Origin: Actinomycetota bacterium
GTDB lineage: Bacteria > Actinomycetota > AC-67
Length of the DNA stretch: 38,307 bases
Direction: 5' to 3'
Assembly (NCBI GenBank): GCA_040905475.1
Contig: JBBDRM010000039.1
Span: 7,128 to 45,434 of the forward strand
A program made the translations under genes and the position numbers. Shown piece by piece: positions 23,874 to 32,272 of the stretch. Within the stretch, counting starts at the first letter, position 1. Each line of letters opens with the position of its first letter. The notes below the pieces were generated by a model. That model had not been told where the DNA came from, did not search any database, and saw nothing but the letters and a program-made list of their open reading frames with translations.

Positions 23874-26591
23874 ATGAGGCGCAGCACCGCATTCCTGCTC
23901 ATGGCGGCCGCCGCCGTGGCCTTCATGGCTCCGGCGCTCTTCACGGGCCGGACCTTCGGCGCGACGGACCTGCTGATGACGTACGCGCCGTATCGCGAAT
24001 CGTTCGCGACCGCGCCGCCGGTCGGCAACCCGCTCCAGTCGGATCTCGCGCAGCAGCTCTCGTTCGTCGGGGAATTCTGGTCGGCGGCGCGCGACGGGCG
24101 GCTCCAGCTCTGGGAACCGGATGTCGGCGGCGGGATCCCGCTCTTCACCGGCATGTACAACCAGCTGATTCCGCCCTGGTTCCTCGTGTTCCTCGTCGTG
24201 CCGGTCGCGCTGGGCACCACGATCGGGATGGCGATCGCGCTCTTCGTCGGCCAGATCGGCGTCTACGGGCTGGCCCGTCGGTTAGGCCTGTCCGTGTCGG
24301 CGGCAACCTTCGCCGCGGTCGCGTACGCGTTCAGCGGTCCCGTCGCCGCGATGCTGCTGCGCATCCACGGAGCGCTGCTGTTCCCACTCGTGCTGTTCGC
24401 GATCCACGGCGCCGTCACGGAACCCAGCCGACGCGGACGTTACCTCGCGCTGGCCACGGTCGCGATGGTATTCGTGTGGTCGTCGGGCTTCCCGTTCGCC
24501 GGCGTCACGATCACCTACGTCGCCGCGGGCTGGGTCGCCTATCTCGCCGTCGCGCACTCGAAGGGCCAAGACCGAGGGCGTCGCCGCCTCTCCGCGATCG
24601 TCCGGCTGGGCGCGCCCGCGGCCCTGGCGCTCGTCGCCGGAACGATGATCGCTTCGGTCCAGCTGCTCCCGAGCTCGGAGTTCCTCTCCGAGACGGGATT
24701 CCTCGACCGGCGGTTCCCGAACTCGTACAACGTCGATCTCGCCCATCTCGGAGGATCCGGTGTCTCGGGACGATTCTTCGGCGCGTACCAGGACGGCGAC
24801 TGGTGGTGGCCGGAGATCGGCGGCTCGAACCCCTTCGAGGCGTCGTTCACGACCGGCCTCGTCGCGCTGGTCTTGCTCGGCGTCCTGGTCGCCGGCGTTC
24901 GTGGGCGCTCCGACGTTGATCGCTCCCTGACACGTTTCATCATGCCGGTGGGGTTGCTCGTTCTCGCCGGCACGTACGTGGGTGGCATCGTGCTGGCCGC
25001 GCTTCACGTCCTTCCCTACACGGTCAACAATCCCGTCGGCCGCGCCCGGTTCGTCGGATCGCTGGCCGTCGCCTTGGCCGCCGGTTACGGGCTCGACGCG
25101 TTCGTGACGCGTTCGCGCGAGCGCGGCCGGGCTTCGCTCGCGCTGCGCCTGCAGCTGGCCGCGCTGTTCGGAGCGATCGCCGTGGGGCTCTACTTCGCCG
25201 CCCGGGCGGCGAGCCGGCTGGATAAGCTCGGCGCCGTCGCGCGCGACCTCGCGGTTCCCGCCGCGGCGGCGCTCGTCGCCCTCGGCGCATTGTTCCTCGT
25301 TCTTCGCCGGAGCAAGGCCGCGGGCGTCCTCATCGTCATCGTTGCCGCGGCCGCCGAGCTGCAGTGGGGCGCCTGGGGGTTCGTGCCGGCGTCCGATCGC
25401 GACGCCTTCTATCCACGGGATCCGGCCTACGCCGCCATCGCCGGCGACGTCGGGCCCGGCGGCGCGTACCGCTTCCTCGGGCGCGACCGGAACACGCCCC
25501 GCTTCGACACGGCTGCGTTCCTCGATCTGAAGGACGCGCGAACCGCGTTCCCCCGCATGAAGCGCTACCAAGATCTCTGGGTCGCGCTCGACCCGAACGT
25601 CTTCCGCGTCAACCGGTACAACCCAACCTTCGACGCGCTCGACCCCGGCTCCCCGGTCCTCGATGCGCTCTCCGTCCGGTACCTGGTCGAGCCGCTGCAC
25701 CGGGCTGCGCTCGAGACGACCCGCGGCTCGATCGTCGAGCGCACGAGTCGCGAGCCCCTCCCTATGCAGCTTCGGGTCGCCGTTCCCGCAACGGGGATCC
25801 GGTCGCTGATCCTTCCGTTACGAGCCGCCGACCAGACCTGTCTCGACGGATGGGTCGAGCTGCGCGCCGGACCGGTCCTCGCACGACGGCTCCTGCGAGA
25901 GGTCGACGGGGTCCGTTCGAACTTCGTGCTCCCCGACGTCGGGCGGCCCGGCTCGACCCTCACCGTGGATCTTTCGAGCACGTCGTGTCCGGTGGCGCTC
26001 GGCGACGGCGGCGTCGAGGTACGGGCGCCGGAGCGAGACGCCGTGCTCCGCATCAAGAGCATCGCCGGCTGGGTCGTGTACGAACGATCCTCCGCGATCC
26101 CGCGCGCTTCCCTCGCACGGTCCACGATCGCGATCGCCGATCAGGCCGAGACCATCAGCTTCATGTCGCAACGTCCCGCCGGCGGCGCGGTGGTCGTCGC
26201 GGGTGCGTTCGGATCGCGCGAGCTCGGAGGAGGCACCGCGGAGCTCGTCGTCGACCAGCCCGACCGGATCGTCGTCCGCGCAACCAGCGACGGGGCCGGG
26301 CTCCTCGTTCTTCGCGACGTCGACGCCCCCGGCTGGCGCGCGTCGGTCGACGGAGGGCCTGCGCCGATCATCGCCGCCGACCACGCGTTCCGAGGGGTTG
26401 CGGTACCGGACGGGACGTCGCTCGTGGAGTTCCGATACGACCCGCCCACCTATCGCGCCGGGCTCCTGCTGGCGCTCGCCGGGCTCCTGCTCGCGATCGC
26501 ACTGGTCGGAGGACCCGCGATGGGGCGTTCGCTGACGCGACGAAAGCGGACCGCTACAGTGGGATCACCCGAACCCGGACGGACCCATTGA
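23874..26591 (+). CDS. YfhO-family polytopic membrane protein
   Basis: Predicted 905-residue GT-C-like membrane protein with about a dozen membrane helices in the N-terminal 480 residues, then a large extracytoplasmic region and one final helix. YfhO features include the early loop TDLLMTYAPYRE, GGGIPLFTGMYNQ, and the C-terminal RDVDAPGWRASVDGG ahead of FRGVAVPDG. Bacillus YfhO proteins are implicated in glycosylating teichoic acids or other surface polymers, so transfer of sugars from a lipid carrier outside the membrane is plausible. Its stop overlaps the start of the next gene (TTGA), indicating translational coupling. Substrate is unknown. Confidence 0.88.
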   Translation: MRRSTAFLLMAAAAVAFMAPALFTGRTFGATDLLMTYAPYRESFATAPPVGNPLQSDLAQQLSFVGEFWSAARDGRLQLWEPDVGGGIPLFTGMYNQLIPPWFLVFLVVPVALGTTIGMAIALFVGQIGVYGLARRLGLSVSAATFAAVAYAFSGPVAAMLLRIHGALLFPLVLFAIHGAVTEPSRRGRYLALATVAMVFVWSSGFPFAGVTITYVAAGWVAYLAVAHSKGQDRGRRRLSAIVRLGAPAALALVAGTMIASVQLLPSSEFLSETGFLDRRFPNSYNVDLAHLGGSGVSGRFFGAYQDGDWWWPEIGGSNPFEASFTTGLVALVLLGVLVAGVRGRSDVDRSLTRFIMPVGLLVLAGTYVGGIVLAALHVLPYTVNNPVGRARFVGSLAVALAAGYGLDAFVTRSRERGRASLALRLQLAALFGAIAVGLYFAARAASRLDKLGAVARDLAVPAAAALVALGALFLVLRRSKAAGVLIVIVAAAAELQWGAWGFVPASDRDAFYPRDPAYAAIAGDVGPGGAYRFLGRDRNTPRFDTAAFLDLKDARTAFPRMKRYQDLWVALDPNVFRVNRYNPTFDALDPGSPVLDALSVRYLVEPLHRAALETTRGSIVERTSREPLPMQLRVAVPATGIRSLILPLRAADQTCLDGWVELRAGPVLARRLLREVDGVRSNFVLPDVGRPGSTLTVDLSSTSCPVALGDGGVEVRAPERDAVLRIKSIAGWVVYERSSAIPRASLARSTIAIADQAETISFMSQRPAGGAVVVAGAFGSRELGGGTAELVVDQPDRIVVRATSDGAGLLVLRDVDAPGWRASVDGGPAPIIAADHAFRGVAVPDGTSLVEFRYDPPTYRAGLLLALAGLLLAIALVGGPAMGRSLTRRKRTATVGSPEPGRTH

Positions 26592-27895
26592 CAGCGGTTG
26601 ACGACATCCTGACATCCATCGAGCGATGGACGTGGACCGCCGGCGTGCTCGGCCTTGGGTACGTGGGCCTGCCGCTCGTCGTCACGATGAGCCGGGCCGG
26701 GATCCCGGTGACCGGGTTCGACGTCGACGGCGGCGTGATCCCCGCTCTGGCGGAGGGTCGATCGCACATCGACGACGTGTCCGACGAGGATCTCACCGAA
26801 GCGTCCGAACGAACGCGGTTCACGGCGTCGCCGGAGGATCTCCGGAGCGCCGACGTGCTGTTCATCTGCGTGCCGACGCCGCTCGCGGTCGGGAAGCAGC
26901 CGGACATGACGTACATCGAGGGCGCGGCTCGCGTGGCGGCATCGGTGCTGCGGCCGGGCCACACCGTCATCCTCGAGTCGACGACCTATCCCGGCACGAC
27001 CCAGGATGTCGTCCTCCCGATCCTTGCCACGAGCGGCCTGAAGCTCGACGAGGATTTCCTGCTGGCGTACTCGCCCGAGCGCGTCGATCCCGGGAATCCC
27101 TCGTTCCGGACCGCAAACATCCCGCGCGTCGTCGGCGGTGCGTCGCCCACGAGCACGCGCGCCGCGGCGTCGATATACCGGCGATTCGTCGAGAAGGTTC
27201 ATCCCGTCTCAGACGCACGAACCGCCGAGATGGCGAAGCTCGTCGAGAACACGTTCCGGTGGGTGAACATCGCACTCGCGAACGAGCTGTCGTCCGTCGC
27301 CAGAGCGTTCGGCGTCAACATCTGGGAGGTCATCGAGGCAGCGGCCACCAAGCCGTTCGGGTACATGCCGTTCTATCCGGGGCCCGGCGTCGGCGGACAC
27401 TGCATCCCGTTGGACCCGTTCTACCTTCAGTGGGCCGCTCGCCGGACCGGCGAGGGGACGCGGTTCATCGAGCTCGCGGAATGGGTCAACGCACGGATGC
27501 CGCAGGTCGTGGTCGCGCGGGTTATCCAAGCGCTCAACGCTCGCGGCGTCGCGATGCGGGACGCCGGGGTCGTCGTGCTCGGGGTCTCGTACAAGCCGAA
27601 CGTCAAGGACTATCGCGAGTCCCCGGCGATCGAGTGCATGCGCAACCTCTTGACCTGGGATGCCCGCGTCTCGTACGTCGATCCGTTCGTCCCGGAGCTC
27701 ACCTTCGATGAGCAGGCGATGGAGGCCGTTCCGCTGACCAGGGAAGTCGTCTCACAGGCGGATGTCGTCCTGATCCTGTGCGACCACGACGCGATCGACT
27801 TCGAGCTCGTCGCGCGGAACGCAACGCTCATCGTCGACACGCGGAACGCGCTGCGGCGGCGTTCGATCGACTCGGAGAACCTGATCCTCCTCTGA
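26588..27895 (+). CDS. UDP-N-acetyl-hexosamine 6-dehydrogenase (WecC/WbpA type)
   Basis: Nucleotide-sugar dehydrogenase, 435 residues from the TTG at 26588, which overlaps the YfhO stop by four bases. GVLGLGYVGLPLV (19-31) binds NAD, the catalytic Cys272 is in GGHCIPLDPFYL, and GVSYKPNVKDYRESPA is in the C-terminal domain. GGHCIPxDP separates this group, which oxidises UDP-GlcNAc or UDP-ManNAc to uronic acids, from the UDP-glucose type with GGSCLPKD encoded at 11331. With WecB nearby, UDP-ManNAcA is the best guess; UDP-GlcNAcA is the alternative. Confidence 0.92.
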   Translation: MTAVDDILTSIERWTWTAGVLGLGYVGLPLVVTMSRAGIPVTGFDVDGGVIPALAEGRSHIDDVSDEDLTEASERTRFTASPEDLRSADVLFICVPTPLAVGKQPDMTYIEGAARVAASVLRPGHTVILESTTYPGTTQDVVLPILATSGLKLDEDFLLAYSPERVDPGNPSFRTANIPRVVGGASPTSTRAAASIYRRFVEKVHPVSDARTAEMAKLVENTFRWVNIALANELSSVARAFGVNIWEVIEAAATKPFGYMPFYPGPGVGGHCIPLDPFYLQWAARRTGEGTRFIELAEWVNARMPQVVVARVIQALNARGVAMRDAGVVVLGVSYKPNVKDYRESPAIECMRNLLTWDARVSYVDPFVPELTFDEQAMEAVPLTREVVSQADVVLILCDHDAIDFELVARNATLIVDTRNALRRRSIDSENLILL

Positions 27896-27905
27896 GCCTC
27901 GCCCG

Positions 27906-28658
27906 CTAGGCGCGCCGGAGGATCACCGTGTCCTGGAACGTCGGGACGCCGGTCCGGCCGGCCCAGGACCCGAAGAGGATCGGCCCGTCGATGGCGAGGT
28001 CCGACTTGGCGACCTGCTCGCGCACCCAGGTCTCCTCGTAGCCGACGGCGTGCAGCGGGTTCTCGGGGTCCATGAACCGCGTGAACTCGTTCAGCTGATG
28101 GGCGAGCTTGTACCGGCAGCGATCCTCGCGATCGAGCTCGGCCCAGTCCTCGTTGAGCAAGAACATCGTGGCGTTCACGCGGCCGTTCGGCGCGATGATC
28201 CGGCGAAGCTCGGAGAGGTAATGAATGACCTCGTCGGGATACATGTGGGTGAAGACGCTCAGGAGCACCGCGATGTCCGCAGTGGAATCGGCGGTCGGCA
28301 GCGCGACGGTGGTCGGCTGCAGCGTCCCTGCCGGGTTGTAGCGGTCGTTCCGGATGTCGAGATGCTGGAACGAGAAGCGACGCCGGGCGTGCGGCCTCAG
28401 ATTCTTCTGACACCATTCGACGTGTGGCTTGAGGATGTCCATGCCGAGATAGCGCCCCTTGAACCCATCCCAGCGCAGGAGCCCGTGCGCGAGTCGTCCG
28501 TAACCGCATCCGACGTCGACCACGTACGACGCCGGGGTCAGACCGGCGTACTCCTGGAGCTGCGCGACGACTTCCTCACCGAACGCCAGGAAGCCCTCGT
28601 CCGTGTCCCCCATGAATCGCAACGACGACGGTGGTAGCGGAAGGCGTCTGCGTCTCAT
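27906..28658 (-). CDS. Class I SAM-dependent methyltransferase
   Basis: A 250-residue Rossmann-fold methyltransferase. Motif I is VDVGCGYGR (47-55), followed by the acidic residue in YLGMDILKPH and a region DIAVLLSVFTHM corresponding to motif II. It probably methylates a sugar or glycan given its location, but small-molecule targets are possible. The ATG at 28658 has AGGAGA about six bases upstream. A TAGAAT -10 box lies at 28698-28703. It is divergent from the 28854-32260 gene set and converges on the dehydrogenase gene with 10 bp between. Confidence 0.88.
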   Translation of the reverse strand: MRRRRLPLPPSSLRFMGDTDEGFLAFGEEVVAQLQEYAGLTPASYVVDVGCGYGRLAHGLLRWDGFKGRYLGMDILKPHVEWCQKNLRPHARRRFSFQHLDIRNDRYNPAGTLQPTTVALPTADSTADIAVLLSVFTHMYPDEVIHYLSELRRIIAPNGRVNATMFLLNEDWAELDREDRCRYKLAHQLNEFTRFMDPENPLHAVGYEETWVREQVAKSDLAIDGPILFGSWAGRTGVPTFQDTVILRRA

Positions 28659-28697
28659 GTTCTCTCCTGATCCGGCCGCGCATGGAACGCGCACGCC

Positions 28698-28703
28698 ATT
28701 CTA
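28698..28703 (-). promoter_or_regulatory. -10 box of the methyltransferase gene
   Basis: TAGAAT on the minus strand is a five-of-six match and would start transcription near 28691, leaving a leader of about 33 nt that contains the Shine-Dalgarno sequence. Confidence 0.4.
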
Positions 28704-28790
28704 TGAGAGCCCGTTCTCCGCCCGAGGCTGCGGAGGATCAGGACGTGACCGGTTCGCGCCGGGATTCGAGAGACTGCGGAGTCCCCGTGG

Positions 28791-28796
28791 TAGCAT
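28791..28796 (+). promoter_or_regulatory. Possible -10 box of the 28854-32260 gene set
   Basis: TAGCAT would start transcription near 28803, about 50 nt before the ATG at 28854, and the leader contains GGGAGG. The same hexamer serves the glycosyltransferase at 13642. No clear -35 element is visible. Confidence 0.35.
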
Positions 28797-28853
28797 CTGG
28801 CACATCCGCCGCAGCCGGGCGGTCTCGGCGTTGAACCCACCTGGGAGGTGCGC

Positions 28854-29066
28854 ATGAAGGCGGTTCGTGAGCGTGGGACGATCGGATCCCTTCTGTTCGT
28901 CCTGATCCTCGCAGCCGTTTCCGGCTCGGCATACATCGATGCGGGATCCGGAAGCTACATCTTGCAGCTCGTCATCGGGGGAGCCGTCGGCGCAGCCATG
29001 GCCGTCGTCGCGTACTGGCGTCGCATCCGCGCAGCAGTAGGTCGCCGCCTGTCGCGCAAGGGCTGA
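28854..29066 (+). CDS. Small two-helix membrane protein with YIDAGSGS motif
   Basis: A 70-residue protein with two membrane segments (about 10-27 and 33-53) and a basic C-terminus. The loop AYIDAGSGSYILQLVIGG matches a small-protein family whose hallmark is Y(L/I)DPGTGS. Members are often found beside sulfatase-like and glycan genes, and their function is unknown to me. The ATG at 28854 follows GGGAGG by seven bases; a GTG six bases earlier is less well placed. The stop overlaps the next start (TGATG). Confidence 0.8.
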   Translation: MKAVRERGTIGSLLFVLILAAVSGSAYIDAGSGSYILQLVIGGAVGAAMAVVAYWRRIRAAVGRRLSRKG

Positions 29067-30454
29067 TGCCGGTCGAACGTCTCGGGGGATCATTCCGAGA
29101 CCCCGCCGGCTTCGTCTTCACCCGTGACGGCGTTCTCCTCCGCCAGATCAACGAGCTCCACCGCGAGCACTGGGAACGTTTCCTTTCCTCCGACCTCCAC
29201 GATGCCCTCGTCGAACGCGGGCTCATGGTTGCCTCCGAGGACGCGCCTCTCGATCGTGCCGCGGCGCCGGGCGCGTACAAGGTGGTCCGCCCCGAGCCGA
29301 TCCCGTTCATCTCCTATCCTTACGAGTGGTCGTTCGGCCAGCTGAAAGCCGCCGCGCTGGCCACGCTCGAGATCCAGGGCCTCGCCCTCGACCACGGGAT
29401 GTCGCTCCGCGACGCGAGCGCATACAACATCCAGTGGCTGCGGGGGAAGCCCGTTCTGATCGACTCGCTGTCCTTCGAGATCCTGCGCGAGGGGGAGCCG
29501 TGGGTGGCCTATCGTCAGTTCTGCCAGCACTTCCTGGCGCCGCTCGCGCTCGTGGCGCACGTCGACGTCCGGTTGCAGCAGCTCCTCCGCATCCACATCG
29601 ACGGGATCCCGCTCGACCTCGCCAGCGAGCTCCTGCCGAAGCGTTCGCGCATGAAGCCCACACTGATGCTCCACATCCACGCGCACGCGAAGAGCCAGAA
29701 GCGCCACGCGAGCGACGACCCGAAAGCTTCCGCCAAGGGCCGTTCGTTCGGGATGCGCGCCTTCCGGGGCATCCTCGCGAGTCTCGCCTCGGGCATCCGC
29801 GGGCTGGAATGGGATCCGCCCGAGACCGTGTGGACGGACTACTACTCCGACGCCGGCAGCTACACGCAGGAAGGGACGGAGCACAAGCGCATGCTCGTCT
29901 CCAAGTTGATCGAGGAGGTCGGCCCGGCGAGCGTGTGGGATCTCGGCGGCAACGTCGGCACGTTCGCACGGATCGCGTCCGAGAAGGGGATCCCGACCGT
30001 CTGCCTCGAGATGGATCCCGGTTGCGTCGAGCAAGCGTTCCGTGACGCCGTCGTCGGCGCCGGAGACACGAACTTCCTGCCGCTGCTGATGGACCTCACC
30101 AACCCCAGCGCGCGCATCGGCTGGCAGAACACCGAACGGTTCTCGCTCGCCGACCGCGGCCCGGTCGATCTCGCGCTGGCGCTGGCGCTCGTCCATCACC
30201 TGGCGATCGGCAACAACGTTCCGCTGGGACGGGTGGCCGAGTTCTTCGCCGAGCTGTGCCGGTCCTTGATCATCGAGTTCGTGCCCAAGAGCGACCCCAA
30301 GGTGAAGATCCTGCTCACCTCGCGCGAGGACATCTTCTTCGACTACACGATCGACGGGTTCGAGCGCGCGTTCTCGCAACGGTTCAGCATCGAACGACGC
30401 GAGAGCGTCACCTCGTCGGAACGCACCCTGTTCCTCATGCGGAGGAAGGCGTGA
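29066..30454 (+). CDS. NoeA-like protein: kinase-like region plus SAM methyltransferase domain
   Basis: A 462-residue protein resembling nodulation protein NoeA-type methyltransferases. The C-terminal half is a class I methyltransferase with motif I DLGGNVGT (292-299) and a following acidic LEMDPG. The N-terminal half contains SLRDASAYNIQWLRG and then VLIDSLSFE. The spacing Asp116-x4-Asn121-x11-Asp133 copies the catalytic loop and metal-binding Asp of protein or aminoglycoside kinases, suggesting a kinase-like fold, though this is my inference. It is coupled to the small membrane gene upstream (TGATG) and the sulfatase-like gene downstream (GTGA). A role in glycan or lipid modification is likely from context. 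Confidence 0.82.
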   Translation: MPVERLGGSFRDPAGFVFTRDGVLLRQINELHREHWERFLSSDLHDALVERGLMVASEDAPLDRAAAPGAYKVVRPEPIPFISYPYEWSFGQLKAAALATLEIQGLALDHGMSLRDASAYNIQWLRGKPVLIDSLSFEILREGEPWVAYRQFCQHFLAPLALVAHVDVRLQQLLRIHIDGIPLDLASELLPKRSRMKPTLMLHIHAHAKSQKRHASDDPKASAKGRSFGMRAFRGILASLASGIRGLEWDPPETVWTDYYSDAGSYTQEGTEHKRMLVSKLIEEVGPASVWDLGGNVGTFARIASEKGIPTVCLEMDPGCVEQAFRDAVVGAGDTNFLPLLMDLTNPSARIGWQNTERFSLADRGPVDLALALALVHHLAIGNNVPLGRVAEFFAELCRSLIIEFVPKSDPKVKILLTSREDIFFDYTIDGFERAFSQRFSIERRESVTSSERTLFLMRRKA

Positions 30455-32055
30455 GTGATCCGGAGGCGGAGCCCGGCTCGATCGGGCTCGGCGATAAGCC
30501 TCGCCGCCCTCAGATCCCGCTCTACCCGATCCTCTTCGCCGCCTTCCCCGTCCTCCATCTGTTCCGCACCAACCTCGACGAAGTGTCCACCGGCCAGGCG
30601 CTCGGGCCGCTCGGGCTCATCGTGGGTGGCGCGCTGGTACTGCTGGCGCTCGGCTGGCTCGTGCTCCGGGATGTCCGGCGCGCGGGCCTCATCGTCACGC
30701 TGTTCCTGCTCCTTTTCTTCTCGTACGGCTACGTCGCCGACGCGGTCGCGAGCTGGGATGTCGCCGGGGTGGCGATCGGCCGGGATCGTTACGTGCTCGC
30801 GCTGTGGGCGCTGCTCCTCGTGGGCGGTGGTTATCTCCTCCTGCGCGTGCGCCGGTCGCTCCCCGACGTCACGAAGATCCTCAACATCGTTGCCACCGCG
30901 CTCATCGTGACGAGCGTCGTTCCGATCGCCGCCGACAAGCTCGGCGGACCGGCAGAGATCGGCGCGGCGTCCCAACCGTCGATCACCGCGACGCGCCGGG
31001 AAGCCGCCAACGACAAGCGGGACATCTACTACATCAACTTCGATCGGTACGGCGGTGAGGAGTCCTTGCAGGCCTACTTCGACTTCGACAACCGCCCGTT
31101 CCTGAGCACGCTCGAGTCGAAGGGGTTCGTCGTCGCGCACGACGCGCACGCCAACTATCCGAACACCGCCCACTCGATGACGTCGATGCTCAACATGACC
31201 TACCTCGACGAGGTTGCGAAGCAGGTGGGAACCTCAGGCGATTGGACGCCCCTGTACGGGATGCTCAAGCAGCACCGGGTCGGGAGCTTCCTCAAGTCGC
31301 AGGGCTACCGCTACGTGCACGTCGGCTCGTGGTTCGAGCCGACGCGGACGAACCCGCTGGCCGACCTCAACGTCACGTACGACCCGCTGTCGGAGTTCTC
31401 CCGCACCCTCCTCGAGACCACACCGCTCGAGCCGCTCTCGAAGGCCTTCGGATTCGGGGACGACAAGCTCGATCCGCGACGCGTGGCGTGGGCGCGGGTG
31501 TTGTTCCAGCTCGAGCAGCTCGTTCGCGTGGGGAACGACGGGAAGCCAACCTTCGTGCTCGCGCATATCATCATGCCGCACGAGCCCTACGTCTTCGAGC
31601 GCGACGGCGGCTTCCTCAGCCAAGAGGATATGAAGCGGCGACACTGGCATCGGAACTATCTCGAGCAGCTGATGTTCGCGAACGCGATGATGACGAAGGT
31701 GGCGGATCGACTGCTGGCCGGGCCGGACGCCTCCGACCCGATCATCATCTTCTCGTCGGACGAGGGGCCGCCCCCCGGTAGCGACACGGCGAACCCGAGC
31801 GACGATCCGACCTCATGGGTGAGCAAGACCCCTCGCCAGCTGCGTCAGAAGTTCGGGATCCTCGCGGCCTTCCACCTTCCCGGCATCGCCGACCCGGGGA
31901 TCTCCCCGTCGATCACGCCGGTGAACTTCTTCCGCAAGGTGCTCTCGCTCTACCTCGGCGCCGATCTCCCGCCGCTCGCCGACAAGAGCTTCGTTTGGAC
32001 CGACAAGGACCACCTCTACGATCTCATCGACGTGACCGGCAAGCTGACTTCCTGA
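30451..32055 (+). CDS. Membrane sulfatase/alkaline-phosphatase-superfamily protein
   Basis: A 534-residue protein with about five membrane helices (roughly 24-40, 53-73, 78-98, 113-131, 143-160) and an extracytoplasmic hydrolase-like domain. The metal-binding start is YYINFDRYGG (193-202). The nucleophile region NTAHSMTSMLNM lies at 238-249. IIMPHEPYVF and SSDEGPPPG (Asp437-Glu438) supply further expected ligands. The usual Asp-His-Gly of sulfatases reads Asp-Glu-Gly. Such proteins can transfer phosphoglycerol or phosphoethanolamine, or hydrolyse sulfate or phosphate esters, on surface glycans. The GTG at 30451 overlaps the previous stop and follows GGAGGA. Confidence 0.86.
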   Translation: MSDPEAEPGSIGLGDKPRRPQIPLYPILFAAFPVLHLFRTNLDEVSTGQALGPLGLIVGGALVLLALGWLVLRDVRRAGLIVTLFLLLFFSYGYVADAVASWDVAGVAIGRDRYVLALWALLLVGGGYLLLRVRRSLPDVTKILNIVATALIVTSVVPIAADKLGGPAEIGAASQPSITATRREAANDKRDIYYINFDRYGGEESLQAYFDFDNRPFLSTLESKGFVVAHDAHANYPNTAHSMTSMLNMTYLDEVAKQVGTSGDWTPLYGMLKQHRVGSFLKSQGYRYVHVGSWFEPTRTNPLADLNVTYDPLSEFSRTLLETTPLEPLSKAFGFGDDKLDPRRVAWARVLFQLEQLVRVGNDGKPTFVLAHIIMPHEPYVFERDGGFLSQEDMKRRHWHRNYLEQLMFANAMMTKVADRLLAGPDASDPIIIFSSDEGPPPGSDTANPSDDPTSWVSKTPRQLRQKFGILAAFHLPGIADPGISPSITPVNFFRKVLSLYLGADLPPLADKSFVWTDKDHLYDLIDVTGKLTS

Positions 32056-32065
32056 TGGATACCTG

Positions 32066-32260
32066 ATGGCGAAGCCCGCCCGACGGTCCCGACCCCGGCG
32101 CGTCATCCGGGCGATCGTGCTCCGGACGCCCGTGTTCGGCGATCTGCTCCGCGAGCGCACCATGCTGCGCGTCCAACGCCGGGCGCTGCTTCAGGACGCC
32201 GAGAATCTCCGGATCGCCGTGGGGCAGCTCCTCACGGAGGTGCACAAGCTGAAGAAGTGA
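32066..32260 (+). CDS. Small basic protein of unknown function
   Basis: A 64-residue, strongly basic protein (MAKPARRSRPRRVIRAIVL) with a C-terminal helix that could form a short coiled coil (LRIAVGQLLTEVHKLKK). No family is recognised. The start lies 10 bases after the sulfatase stop; between them is a three-codon frame ATG GAT ACC TGA whose stop overlaps this ATG, so reinitiation may be used. It converges on the large glycosyltransferase gene with a 12-bp gap. Confidence 0.6.
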   Translation: MAKPARRSRPRRVIRAIVLRTPVFGDLLRERTMLRVQRRALLQDAENLRIAVGQLLTEVHKLKK

Positions 32261-32272
32261 AGCCCGACCCGG

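Noticed and set aside
23831-23880. Direct repeat CCGATGAGGC at 23831 and 23871 as a mobile-element scar
   Set aside because: Only 10 bp, with no inverted ends or transposase nearby; one copy is simply the YfhO start region.
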